Below, piece by piece: positions 38,145-46,855 of a stretch of DNA of 64,000 bases. This DNA is from Leptothrix cholodnii SP-6 (lineage in GTDB: Bacteria > Pseudomonadota > Gammaproteobacteria > Burkholderiales > Burkholderiaceae_C). The stretch spans positions 1,488,001 to 1,552,000 of the forward strand of contig NC_010524.1 of the NCBI RefSeq assembly GCF_000019785.1, in the 5' to 3' direction. The first letter of the stretch is position 1. Every line of letters starts with the position of its first letter. A program made the position numbers and the translations under genes. The notes below the pieces were generated by a model, which saw only the letters and a list, made by a program, of their open reading frames with translations, was not told the origin of the DNA and searched no databases.

Positions 38145-39401
38145 ATGTTCCGCATCAGCCAATACATGCGCGAACTCGCGCAAGCCCATCGCGGCGGTGT
38201 GTACCCGGCCCCCCGCCGCGCAGCGGCCGGGGGCTCCATGACGGGTCCGGTCGTGATCTGGAACCTGATCCGGCGCTGCAACCTGACGTGCCAGCACTGC
38301 TACGCGCTGTCGGCCGATCACGAATACAGCGGCGAGCTGTCGGGCGCCGAGGTCGGCACGGTGATGGACGACCTCAAGGCATTCCACGTGCCGGTGCTGA
38401 TCCTCTCGGGCGGCGAGCCACTGATGCGGCCGGACATCTTCGAGATCGCCGCACGCGCCAAGGCGATGCGCTTCTACATCGGCCTGTCGACCAACGGCAC
38501 GCTGATCGACGAGCCGATGGCCGACCGGGTGGCCGCAGCCGGCTTCGACTACGTCGGCATCAGCCTGGACGGCCTGCGCGAAACACACGACAAGTTCCGC
38601 CGCCTCGACGGTGCCTTCGACCGCAGCCTGGCCGCCGTGCGGCTGCTGCACGCACGCGGCGTCAAGGTCGGCCTGCGTTTCACGATGACGGCGATGAACG
38701 CGCACGACCTGCCGGCGCTGCTGCAGCTGATGCGCGACGAGCAGGTCGACAAGTTCTACTTCTCGCACCTCAACTACGCCGGCCGCGGCAACATCCACCG
38801 CGGCCGCGATGCCCAGTTCGCCGCCACCCGCGAGGCGATGGACCTGCTGTTCGAGACCGCCTGGCAGGCTGCGCTGGAAGGTCGGGACGAGGAGTACGTG
38901 ACCGGCAACAACGACGCCGACGGGCCGTACCTGCTGCAGTGGGTGGCCGAGCACCTGCCGCATCTGAGCCCGCTGGTGCACGAGTCGCTGCGCCAGCGGC
39001 TGGTGGCCTGGGGCGGCAATTCCAGCGGCGTGAACGTGGCCAACATCGACAACCTCGGCAACGTGCACCCCGACACCATGTGGTGGCACCACACGCTGGG
39101 CAACGTGCGCGAGCGGCCGTTCTCGGCCATCTGGGCCGACACCTCCGACCCGCTGATGGCGGGACTGAAGGCCAGGCGGCGGCCGGTCGGCGGGCGCTGC
39201 GGCGGCTGCGCGCACTTCGCCATCTGCGGCGGCAACACCCGCGTGCGCGCCCAGCAGCTCACCGGCAACGCCTGGGCCGAAGACCCGGGCTGCTACCTGA
39301 GCGACGCGGAAATCGGCGTGAGCGGCAACGGCGAGCGGGTCAAGGTGACGGCGTTCAGTGGTGGACGCAAGAGGGTCGGGGTACCGGTGGTGGCGGGGTG
39401 A
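38145..39401 (+). CDS. nirJ: Heme d1 biosynthesis radical SAM protein NirJ
   Basis: 418 residues. NirJ replaces the propionates of didecarboxysiroheme by oxo groups. The radical SAM cysteines are C45, C49 and C52 (CNLTCQHCYA), followed by ILSGGEPLMRPDIFEIA. The C-terminal SPASM-like region carries cysteines for a second iron-sulfur cluster: GGRCGGCAHFAICGGN and EDPGCYLSD. It ends the nirCF-DL-GHJ run. Nothing in the following 180 bases looks like a strong terminator, and a sensor kinase gene comes next before nirN. Confidence 0.95.
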   Translation: MFRISQYMRELAQAHRGGVYPAPRRAAAGGSMTGPVVIWNLIRRCNLTCQHCYALSADHEYSGELSGAEVGTVMDDLKAFHVPVLILSGGEPLMRPDIFEIAARAKAMRFYIGLSTNGTLIDEPMADRVAAAGFDYVGISLDGLRETHDKFRRLDGAFDRSLAAVRLLHARGVKVGLRFTMTAMNAHDLPALLQLMRDEQVDKFYFSHLNYAGRGNIHRGRDAQFAATREAMDLLFETAWQAALEGRDEEYVTGNNDADGPYLLQWVAEHLPHLSPLVHESLRQRLVAWGGNSSGVNVANIDNLGNVHPDTMWWHHTLGNVRERPFSAIWADTSDPLMAGLKARRRPVGGRCGGCAHFAICGGNTRVRAQQLTGNAWAEDPGCYLSDAEIGVSGNGERVKVTAFSGGRKRVGVPVVAG

Positions 39402-39581
39402 GTCCGGCAGGGCCGAAGTCGGCCGGGAGCCGTCATTCGCCCCGACGTCAGGGCACGCACAAGTGTGAGGCGCAGAAAATGAGGGATGCAGCCGATCACC
39501 CGTGTCTTGTTGACATCGTCATGGAGCTTCGTGAGACTGGAAGAACTCGCGCCCGCCTTCCGGCTGCCATGGTGCACGTCG

Positions 39582-42419
39582 ATGACTTCTTCCCTGCTCT
39601 TTGCCCCCATCCGTCGCCTCCTGCGCTGGCGGTTCGCAACCGCCCTCTTGCTCGCGCTGGTATCGCCGTTGGCGCCGGCGGACGGCGATTCCGCTCACCC
39701 GCCTTCCGGCGACACCCGCCGGCAGACGCCGGCCGACAAGCCGGGCCTGCAAGGCAAGAGCGTCCTCATCCTGTCCGGCACGCAATACGGGACCCCGGTA
39801 ACGGACCTCACGGTTGCCGGAGCCGTCGCGTCCCTCAGGAGCAAGGGCATCGGCGGCGCGCAGATCTACGTCGAGCATCTCGACCTCGCCCGCAACAGGA
39901 ATCCGCGATGGCGTGCCGAGCTGGCAGACGTGCTGCGGGGCAAGCTCGGCAAGTCCGATGTGGGCATCGTGATCGTCCTGCACCAGTTGGCGCTGGATTT
40001 CCTGGCCCAGGAGGGCCACGACCTTGTGCCGCCCGGGACGCCCGTACTGACCAACTTCGTCACCACGCCCGACGTGGCCTGGCGCGCAACACCCCATCCC
40101 GTGCTGAACATCACCGAGCGGGCAGACATCGACGGCACGATCCGCCTCGGGCTCGAGCTCTTTCCCCGCACGCGGCGTCTGTTCGTCGTGACCGGTGCCG
40201 ACGAGGCACAGCCCCTGTTCCATGCGCAGGTCGCGCAGGCGGTGGCTGCCATGCCGGGCAAGCCGGAGATCGAGACCGCGGCAGCGTTGTCCTACGAGGA
40301 GATGCTGCAGCGTGTCTCGGCGCTGCCACCCGACACCCTGGTCCTGCTCGGCATCTACTTCAATGACCGGACGGGGCGCCGTCTTCTTCCGGCCGAAGTG
40401 GCCACCGCAGTTGCCAAGCGTGCCAATGCGCCGGTGGTGGGCCTCTACGATCTGCACATCTGGAAGGGTCTGACAGGGGGGTCGGTCGTCGTCCCCGAGG
40501 AGGTCGGCCGACGCACCGGGGAAATCGGTTTCGACATCCTCTCCGGCGCACGCCGGCTCGATGCCAGCGCGGCCGAGGCCGGAATGCCTGCACAACCGAT
40601 GGTCGACTGGGCGCAACTCGAACGCTGGGGGGGCGATCCCGCGAAACTCCCCGCCGGCACCGTCTTCCTGAACCGCCCGCGCACGCTGTGGGACGAGTAC
40701 CGCAACGCCGCCATCGCGGGTTCTGCCGCGATCCTGGTGCTGACGGCGCTGGTCGCTGCGCTGGCCGTCCAGAACGCGCGCCGCAAGCGGGCCGAACACA
40801 AGCTGCGAGACACCACGATCCGGCTGGAAGCAACGCTCGATGCCTTGCCCGACCTGATGTTCCGGATCGACCGGGACGGGCGGATCGAGGAATTCCGTTC
40901 GTCTGCCACCGACCAGCTGTACGCCTCCCCGTCGGCGTTCATGGGCAAGACGTTCCGCGAGGTGGTGCCGGAACCGGCCGCCCGCGTCCTCGATGAGGCC
41001 CTGGAGGACGCCGCGCGCTCGGGGTCGAGCCGCGGCGCCACCTACGCGATTGACATCGGCGCGGAACAACGGTGGTTCGAAGTCTCGATGTCGGCGATGG
41101 CGGGGGCGGACGATCGTCCGGCGCACTTCATTCTCCTGCTGCGCGACATCACCGAGCGCAAGCGCGCGGAGCAGACGCTCGATGACTATCGCCAGGGACT
41201 GGAGGCGATGGTCGGGGAACGGACCGCCCAGCTGAACGAGGCCACGCGCAGGGCCGAGGCGGCGAATGTGGCGAAGAGCGCCTTCCTCGCCAACATGAGC
41301 CACGAGATCCGCACGCCGCTCAATGCCATCGTCGGCATGTCGCACCTGATCCGGCTGGCGGGCCTGCCGCCGGCACAGACCGAGCGGCTCGACAAGCTCA
41401 AGGCCGCCGCCACCCACCTGCTGGAGATCCTCAACGCGATCCTCGACCTCTCGAAGATCGACGCCGGAAAGTTCACGCTCGAGGAGATTCCGCTGCGTGT
41501 CGAGTCGATCATCGCCAACACGCTGTCGATGCTGGACGACCGGGCCCGGGCCAAGAGCCTGCGACTGACCAGCGAAGTGGACCGGATGCCGCGCAGCCTG
41601 GTGGGCGATCCCACCCGCCTGCAGCAGGCGCTGCTGAACTACGCCAACAACGCGATCAAGTTCACCGACGCGGGCTCGGTGACTGTGCGTGCCCGGCTCG
41701 TCGAGCAGCACGCCGAGGACGTGCTGGTGCGTTTCGAGGTCGAGGACACGGGCATCGGCATCGACGACGCCGCGATCGGCAATCTGTTCTCGGCATTCCA
41801 GCAGGCAGACAGCGCGACGACACGCAGGTCGGGAGGCACCGGGTTGGGGCTGGCGATCACGAAGAAGCTGGCGGAACTGATGAAGGGAAACGCAGGCGTC
41901 ACGAGCACGCCGGGCGCAGGCAGCGTGTTCTGGTTCATGGCGCGCCTGAGAAAGGCGCAGGAGCCCGTGACGACCGATGGAGGCGCGAAGGCTCCGGCCG
42001 CGGCGGCGATCCTGAAGGCGCGCCATGCGGGCATGCGCCTGCTGGTGGTCGAGGACAACGATATCAACCGCGAGGTCGCGCAGGCCCTTCTCGAGGAAGT
42101 GGGGTTCGTGGTCGACCTGGCCGAGGACGGCGCGGAGGCGGTGGCGAAAGTGGCCAGCCACCCGTACCGGCTGGTGCTGATGGACATGCAGATGCCCAGG
42201 ATGGACGGGCTGGAGGCGTCGCAGGAGATTCGCAGGACCCGGACCACGCAGAACCTGCCGATCATTGCCATGACCGCCAACGCCTTCAGCGAGGACAGGG
42301 CCAGGTGCCTGGCGGCGGGCATGGACGACTTCGTGAGCAAGCCCGTCGACCCGGAGGCGCTCTATGCGGTGCTGCTGGGCTGGCTGGACAAGGTGCCGGA
42401 GACCGCCGCTGCGAACTGA
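39582..42419 (+). CDS. Hybrid sensor kinase with ABC-type periplasmic binding domain
   Basis: 945 residues from the ATG at 39582, which gives a clean signal/anchor (FATALLLALVSPLAPADG); an ATG 32 codons earlier is possible. Order of domains: a periplasmic ABC_sub_bind-type sensor (about 50-340), a membrane helix (IAGSAAILVLTALVAALAV), PAS, a HisKA domain with phospho-H574 (NMSHEIRTP), a HATPase domain ([15 protein letters not shown]) and a receiver with D868 (VLMDMQMP). It should sense a small periplasmic ligand and pass phosphate on through an unidentified Hpt protein. It lies between nirJ and nirN, so control by or of denitrification is possible. No response regulator adjoins it. Confidence 0.88.
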   Translation: MTSSLLFAPIRRLLRWRFATALLLALVSPLAPADGDSAHPPSGDTRRQTPADKPGLQGKSVLILSGTQYGTPVTDLTVAGAVASLRSKGIGGAQIYVEHLDLARNRNPRWRAELADVLRGKLGKSDVGIVIVLHQLALDFLAQEGHDLVPPGTPVLTNFVTTPDVAWRATPHPVLNITERADIDGTIRLGLELFPRTRRLFVVTGADEAQPLFHAQVAQAVAAMPGKPEIETAAALSYEEMLQRVSALPPDTLVLLGIYFNDRTGRRLLPAEVATAVAKRANAPVVGLYDLHIWKGLTGGSVVVPEEVGRRTGEIGFDILSGARRLDASAAEAGMPAQPMVDWAQLERWGGDPAKLPAGTVFLNRPRTLWDEYRNAAIAGSAAILVLTALVAALAVQNARRKRAEHKLRDTTIRLEATLDALPDLMFRIDRDGRIEEFRSSATDQLYASPSAFMGKTFREVVPEPAARVLDEALEDAARSGSSRGATYAIDIGAEQRWFEVSMSAMAGADDRPAHFILLLRDITERKRAEQTLDDYRQGLEAMVGERTAQLNEATRRAEAANVAKSAFLANMSHEIRTPLNAIVGMSHLIRLAGLPPAQTERLDKLKAAATHLLEILNAILDLSKIDAGKFTLEEIPLRVESIIANTLSMLDDRARAKSLRLTSEVDRMPRSLVGDPTRLQQALLNYANNAIKFTDAGSVTVRARLVEQHAEDVLVRFEVEDTGIGIDDAAIGNLFSAFQQADSATTRRSGGTGLGLAITKKLAELMKGNAGVTSTPGAGSVFWFMARLRKAQEPVTTDGGAKAPAAAAILKARHAGMRLLVVEDNDINREVAQALLEEVGFVVDLAEDGAEAVAKVASHPYRLVLMDMQMPRMDGLEASQEIRRTRTTQNLPIIAMTANAFSEDRARCLAAGMDDFVSKPVDPEALYAVLLGWLDKVPETAAAN

Positions 42420-42538
42420 GTGGCCGCGCCGGCCTCATTCCCGAACCTGGACAGTCTGCAGAAATCGCCAAACGGCGTGTTCGGGTCGTTCTCCGCTCCT
42501 CACCCCCTCCCCACGCCTCGGCCCGCCTACCTCCACAA

Positions 42539-42556
42539 ACCTAAACAAGATCAAGG
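42539..42556. promoter_or_regulatory. Degenerate FNR/DNR-type box before nirN
   Basis: ACCTAAAC-AA-GATCAAGG: right arm ATCAAGG is good, left arm CTAAAC departs from TTGAAC at two bases. It lies 33 bases before nirN, the same distance as the box before nirC. Confidence 0.5.
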
Positions 42557-42589
42557 CCACCACCGCCTGTCCTGCCTAGAGTGGTGCCC

Positions 42590-44167
42590 ATGAAGCTGCC
42601 TCGTCTTCCGAATCTCTTCGCACTGGCCTGTGTCGCCTTGCTGGGCGGCCTCGGCACACCCAGCCTGGCGGTCGATGCGTCGGCGCTGTTCGACCAGCAT
42701 TGCGCCGCCTGCCACGGTGCCCAGCGCACCGGCAGCATGGGCCCGGCGCTGCTGCCCGAAAGCCTGGAGCGGCTGCGACCGGCCGAGGCGAAGAAGGTCA
42801 TCACGCAAGGCCGCACCGCCACGCAGATGCCGGCCTTCGGCGCCACGCTGTCGGCCGAGCAGATCGACGCGCTGGCCGGCTGGATCTACCGCCCGGTGAG
42901 CCCATCTCCGACTTGGGCCGAGGCCGACATCCGCGCCTCGCGCGTCGAGACGCCCGACGCGCAGGGCCTGCCGAACAAGCCGGTGTGGCGGGCCGACCCG
43001 ATGAACCTGTTCGTGGTGGTGGAGGGGGGCGACCATCACGTGTCGCTGCTCGACGGCGACCGCTTCGAGGTCATCCACCGCTTCGCCAGCCGCTACGCGC
43101 TGCACGGCGGGCCGAAGTTCACGCCCGACGGCCGCTTCGTGTTCTTCGGCTCGCGCGACGGCTGGATCACCAAGTACGACCTCTGGAACCTGACCGTGGT
43201 GGCCGAGGTGCGCGCCGGCCTGAACATGCGCAACGTGGCAGTCAGCGGCGACGGCCGCTGGGTGATGGCGGCCAACTACCTGCCGCGCAAGCTGGCGCTG
43301 TTCGATGCCGATCTGAACCTGGTCAAGAGCTTCGATGCCAGCACGCTCGACGGCAAGAGCGCCTCGCGCGTGTCGGCGGTCTACGACGCTGCGCCGCGCA
43401 GGAGTTTCGTGGTGGCGATGAAGGACATCCCCGAGGTCTGGGAGATCTCCTACGACCCGAAGGCCGAGCCCATCCACGACGGCTACGTGCACGACTACAA
43501 GATGGGCGAGGCGATCGCCAAGCCCGGTTATCAGGGCGTGCGGCGCACGCTGCTCGACGAGCCGCTGGACGACTTCTTCTTCGACCAGAGCTATCGCCAC
43601 GTGCTCGGCGCGACACGAGCAAAAAGCGACGGCACGCCGACCGCGCAGGTCGTCAACCTCGACATCCGCCAGAAGATCGCCGAACTGCCGATCGCCGGCA
43701 TGCCGCACCTGGGCTCGGGCATCACCTTCGCGTGGGGCGGCACCACCGTGCTGGCGAGCCCCAACTTGAAGGGAGGGGCGATCGACGTGATCGACATGAA
43801 GACCTGGAAGCCGGTCAAGACCATCCCGACGCCCGGCCCGGGCTTCTTCATGCGCAGCCACGAGAACTCGCGTTACGCCTGGACCGATTCGATGATGAGC
43901 CCGACCGCCCGCGACACGCTCACGCTGATCGACAAGACCACGCTCGCGCCGGTGGCCAGCGTGCGCGAGCCGGGCAAGACGCTGGCGCACATCGAGTTCA
44001 CGAAGGATGGCCGCTACGCGCTGGCCAGCGTGTGGGAGCTGGACGGCGCGCTGGTCGTCTTCGACGCCGTCACGTTCAAGGAGGTCAAGCGCCTGCCGAT
44101 GAGCAAGCCGGTGGGCAAGTACAACGTCTGGAACAAGATCAGCCGCTCGGAAGGCACGTCGCATTGA
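42590..44167 (+). CDS. nirN: Dihydro-heme d1 dehydrogenase NirN
   Basis: 525 residues, a NirS paralogue. After a signal peptide (LFALACVALLGGLGTPSLA) comes a heme c site C38-A-A-C41-H42, then a d1-type propeller with FVVVEGGDHHVSLLDGD, HGGPKFTPDGRFVFFGSRDGW and the final VGKYNVWNKISR. NirN introduces the last double bond of heme d1 in the periplasm before transfer to NirS. The c-domain is shorter than in NirS and lacks its N-terminal arm, which separates the two. The ATG at 42590 is preferred over in-frame GTGs just upstream. Confidence 0.93.
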   Translation: MKLPRLPNLFALACVALLGGLGTPSLAVDASALFDQHCAACHGAQRTGSMGPALLPESLERLRPAEAKKVITQGRTATQMPAFGATLSAEQIDALAGWIYRPVSPSPTWAEADIRASRVETPDAQGLPNKPVWRADPMNLFVVVEGGDHHVSLLDGDRFEVIHRFASRYALHGGPKFTPDGRFVFFGSRDGWITKYDLWNLTVVAEVRAGLNMRNVAVSGDGRWVMAANYLPRKLALFDADLNLVKSFDASTLDGKSASRVSAVYDAAPRRSFVVAMKDIPEVWEISYDPKAEPIHDGYVHDYKMGEAIAKPGYQGVRRTLLDEPLDDFFFDQSYRHVLGATRAKSDGTPTAQVVNLDIRQKIAELPIAGMPHLGSGITFAWGGTTVLASPNLKGGAIDVIDMKTWKPVKTIPTPGPGFFMRSHENSRYAWTDSMMSPTARDTLTLIDKTTLAPVASVREPGKTLAHIEFTKDGRYALASVWELDGALVVFDAVTFKEVKRLPMSKPVGKYNVWNKISRSEGTSH

Positions 44168-44187
44168 GCGGCGCGTGATGCGCGTGC

Positions 44188-45342
44188 TCAGGCCGTGATC
44201 AGCTGCAGGTTCAGCGCGCGCTCGCACAGCCAGACGGCGGCCACCACCAGGGTGGCCCAGGAGCCGGCCCGGAAGATGCCGATGCGGTAGGTGTCGGTGT
44301 CGCGCAGGCCGTAGGCCAGCGGCAGGAACACCGCCACGATGGCGAGCTGGCCGAGTTCGACGCCGACATTGAAGCCCAGCAGCGACAGCGCCAGCGCCTC
44401 GCGGGGCAGGCCCAGGTCGCCCAGCACGCTGGCAAAGCCGAAGCCGTGGATCAGCCCGAAGGCGAAGGCCACGATCCAGCGCCGGCCTTGCACCATCGGA
44501 TAGAGGTTGTTGGCCGCGGCCAGCACGACCGACAGCGCGATCACCGACTCCACCAGCCGCGATGGCAGCGTGACCCAGCCGAGCGTGGCCAGGCTCAGCG
44601 TGATCGAGTGCGCCAGCGTGAAGGAGGTGATCACCGCCAGCACCTCGCGCCCGGCCGCGCCCAGCCGGGCGACGCCGCGCCATTGGCGGCCGTCCCACAG
44701 CAGCACCGCCGGCAGCAGCAGGGCGAGCAGGAACAGCACGTGGTCGAAGCCGATCCAGATGTGCCACACGCCCTCGATCACGTATTGCCGGAACGGGGTC
44801 CAGCGCGACACCGCGCCGGCCACGAAGTGCTGTTCGGTCAGGGTGGGCGAGAACACCGCGGTCCGCGTGGCGCCGTCGAGCGACAGGCGCAGCAGGCCGC
44901 GGTGCAGCGCGTCCTGATCGAACAGCAGGCGATAGCCGAGCGTCACGTCGCCGGTCGCGGCGGGGCATTGCGCGCTCAATGGCAGCACCGCGTAGCTGCC
45001 GTCGGTGTGGCTGTCGACCATCAGCGCGCCGGCGCTCAGGGTGCAGGCGCCGCCACGCTGCACCGAGAGCTGCGCCAGCGCCCAGTCGGCCAGTTCGTCG
45101 CGGCGTGTGCGCAGCTCGCCCCAGGTGATGGTGCCGTCGCCGTCGGTGTCGAGGCCGAGCGCGAAGTCGATGTCGCGCAAGGCGAGGTCGAGCTGGCCGG
45201 TGACGGCCTGGCCGTCGACGTCGAGCCGGTAGTAGCTGTCGCTGGCCTTGTGCGCCAGTGCCAGGCCGGCGCCGCACAGCAGGCAGGCGGCGATCCAGCT
45301 GCGGATCAGCGTGTGCAGCAGGTCGCGTGTCATCTGCGTCAT
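44188..45342 (-). CDS. HupE/UreJ-family membrane protein
   Basis: 384 residues. A signal peptide (IAACLLCGAGLALAHKAS) leads to a periplasmic domain of about 170 residues containing an EF-hand-like loop (DTDGDGTITWGE). About seven membrane helices of the HupE/UreJ_2 type follow, with HIWIGFDHVLFLLALLLPAVLL, SFTLAHSITLSLATLG and AFGLIHGFGFASVLGDL. The histidine- and aspartate-bearing helices recall metal permeases; nickel or cobalt uptake is proposed for the family. A nickel hydrogenase is encoded 5 kb away, which would fit. Coupled by a four-base overlap to the TPR gene upstream. Confidence 0.82.
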   Translation of the reverse strand: MTQMTRDLLHTLIRSWIAACLLCGAGLALAHKASDSYYRLDVDGQAVTGQLDLALRDIDFALGLDTDGDGTITWGELRTRRDELADWALAQLSVQRGGACTLSAGALMVDSHTDGSYAVLPLSAQCPAATGDVTLGYRLLFDQDALHRGLLRLSLDGATRTAVFSPTLTEQHFVAGAVSRWTPFRQYVIEGVWHIWIGFDHVLFLLALLLPAVLLWDGRQWRGVARLGAAGREVLAVITSFTLAHSITLSLATLGWVTLPSRLVESVIALSVVLAAANNLYPMVQGRRWIVAFAFGLIHGFGFASVLGDLGLPREALALSLLGFNVGVELGQLAIVAVFLPLAYGLRDTDTYRIGIFRAGSWATLVVAAVWLCERALNLQLITA

Positions 45343-46574
45343 CGGGTCACCGCCGACTTCTGCACCGCAGGGCTGCGGGCGGCGGCTTCGGCCAGCTTGC
45401 GCAGGTGGGCGTCCTCGAAGCCGCTGCGGCGCAGCCAGTCGAGCGCCGGCTGCGCGGCGGCCACGTCACCGGCGGCGATGGCGGCTTCGAGCAGCATGCG
45501 GGCATCGCGCGGTTCGCGCTGCACGGCGTAGTTGGCGCGGGCCAGCTGCACCGCGCGGGCGGGGTCGTTGCGCAGCCTGAGCTGATAGCGCGCCTCTTCG
45601 GCGCGATGGGTGGTGTCGCCACGTTGCCCCGCGGCCGCGAAGCGCTCGCCGAGCATGCGCACGTGGGCGGCAGCCATCGGCAGCTCGAGCGCCGACTCCG
45701 CCTCGGCCAGTCGCAGCAGCAGCGGGTCGGCGTTTTCCCAGCCGGCGAGCTGGCGGACCACTTCGGCCGGCCGGCCCTGGTCGAGCAGGAAATCGCACCA
45801 GGCGGCGAGCAGGTAGCTGTCGTCCAGGCCGAGCGCGAGCGCGGCGCGGTAGTGGCGCTCGGCCAGCGCGGGCTGGCCGCGCCAGGCGGCCACTTCGCCC
45901 AGGCGTGTCAGCAGCCAGAGCCGGCTGTCCGGCAGTGCCGCGTCGGCCAGGGCGTTGGCGAGCGTGCGCTCGCCGGCCAGCAGCTGGCCGCCATAGGCCT
46001 GCGCCAGGCCGGTGCAGCCGGCTTGAAGGACCGGGCGCTCGAGCCTGCGCAGGGCTTCGCATTCGCCGAGCGCCTGGGCGTAGTCGGCCTGGACCAGAAA
46101 GATCGCGGCCCGCCAGGCGTGGGCTTCGGCCCGTTCGGGATCGAGCGCCAGCGCCGCGGCGAAGGTGCGCAGGGCCTCGTCGAAGTCGTGCCGGTATTGC
46201 AGCAGCTGGCCCTGGATCGCCAGCCGTGCGGCCGATGGCGGCCCCTTGACCTTGTTCAGCACCGCTTCGGCATGACCGACGTGACGCGGATCCCCCGACG
46301 CCATCGCCTGGTCGAAATAGCGTTCGGCCAACCGCACGGCGGTGTCGGCATCGGCAGGGTTGTCGCGTGCCTGCGCACGCAGCGCGGCGAGTTCACGCTG
46401 GGCGCTGTTGCCCGCACGCAGTGGCAGGCGCTCCAGCACCTCGGCGTCGTCGGTGGGGGTGCGGGGTGCGGCCTGCACCGTGACCGCCATCGCGGTCGAC
46501 AGCAGCAGTCCCGCTGCCGTCGATGGCTGGCCGCAAAAGCCCCGCAGACACAATGTGAAACGGCGAAGGGTCAT
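45339..46574 (-). CDS. Exported tetratricopeptide-repeat protein
   Basis: 411 residues. A signal peptide ends near TVQAAPRTP. The mature part is helical repeats: AVRLAERYFDQAMASGDPRHVGHAEAVLNKVKG, QLLQYRHDFDEALRTFAAALALDPERAEAHAWRAAIFL and GQPALAERHYRAALALGLDDSYLLAAWCDFLL are clear TPR units. It is probably a periplasmic scaffold. The HupE-like gene follows with an ATGA overlap; this TPR-HupE pairing is recalled in other proteobacteria, so the two proteins are likely to interact. Divergent from the small secreted protein gene at 46642. Confidence 0.8.
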   Translation of the reverse strand: MTLRRFTLCLRGFCGQPSTAAGLLLSTAMAVTVQAAPRTPTDDAEVLERLPLRAGNSAQRELAALRAQARDNPADADTAVRLAERYFDQAMASGDPRHVGHAEAVLNKVKGPPSAARLAIQGQLLQYRHDFDEALRTFAAALALDPERAEAHAWRAAIFLVQADYAQALGECEALRRLERPVLQAGCTGLAQAYGGQLLAGERTLANALADAALPDSRLWLLTRLGEVAAWRGQPALAERHYRAALALGLDDSYLLAAWCDFLLDQGRPAEVVRQLAGWENADPLLLRLAEAESALELPMAAAHVRMLGERFAAAGQRGDTTHRAEEARYQLRLRNDPARAVQLARANYAVQREPRDARMLLEAAIAAGDVAAAQPALDWLRRSGFEDAHLRKLAEAAARSPAVQKSAVTR

Positions 46575-46641
46575 GCGTGGCTATATTAGTGACACGCACA
46601 TCGCCGTGCGTTGCGTCATTCAACTGCCGAAGGATTCACCG

Positions 46642-46791
46642 ATGAGCAAGTTCGTACCGTTCCTGATTGCCGCCTTCATGGCCAGCATCTCCGTGGGGTC
46701 GTTCGCTGGTTCGCATGGTGGTGCACCGAAGGACTGCAAGAAGGACGACACCCGCGAAGAATGCAAGAAGATGAAGGACGAGAAGAAATGA
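46642..46791 (+). CDS. Small secreted lysine/aspartate-rich peptide
   Basis: 49 residues: a signal peptide (FVPFLIAAFMASISVGSFAG) and a mature part of about 26 residues, GSHGGAPKDCKKDDTREECKKMKDEKK, with two cysteines ten apart that could form a disulfide or bind a metal. A ribosome-like AAGGA lies 9 bases before the ATG and a strong terminator follows 26 bases after the stop, which supports a real gene. No family recognised beyond a loose likeness to small PsiF-type periplasmic proteins. Confidence 0.65.
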   Translation: MSKFVPFLIAAFMASISVGSFAGSHGGAPKDCKKDDTREECKKMKDEKK

Positions 46792-46816
46792 GCTTCTTCT
46801 CCTGACCACACGAAAC

Positions 46817-46838
46817 AAAGCGGGCCTGGCCCGCTTTT
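46817..46838. terminator. Bidirectional terminator
   Basis: AAAGCGGGCC-T-GGCCCGCTTTT: a ten-base inverted repeat flanked by A-run and T-run, lying between the convergent small secreted gene and the Crp/Fnr gene. It can end transcription from both sides. Confidence 0.88.
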
Positions 46839-46855
46839 CTGTTCGGGCCAAGCGC

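Noticed and set aside
39402..39581. Possible extra N-terminus of the hybrid kinase from the ATG at 39486
   Set aside because: The ATG at 39582 directly precedes a good signal/anchor sequence; the additional 32 residues look non-conserved. It remains an alternative, not a separate gene.
38288..40366. A 692-codon plus-strand frame across nirJ and the kinase N-terminus
   Set aside because: An arginine/alanine-rich out-of-frame reading of nirJ and the kinase, with no domain pattern.
39519..42161. An 880-codon minus-strand frame opposite the hybrid kinase
   Set aside because: Shadow of the PAS-HisKA-HATPase-REC coding sequence; composition typical of antisense GC-rich DNA.
42551..45277. A 908-codon minus-strand frame spanning nirN and part of the HupE-like gene
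   Set aside because: It crosses two genes with full family signatures in other frames and shows no conserved motif of its own.
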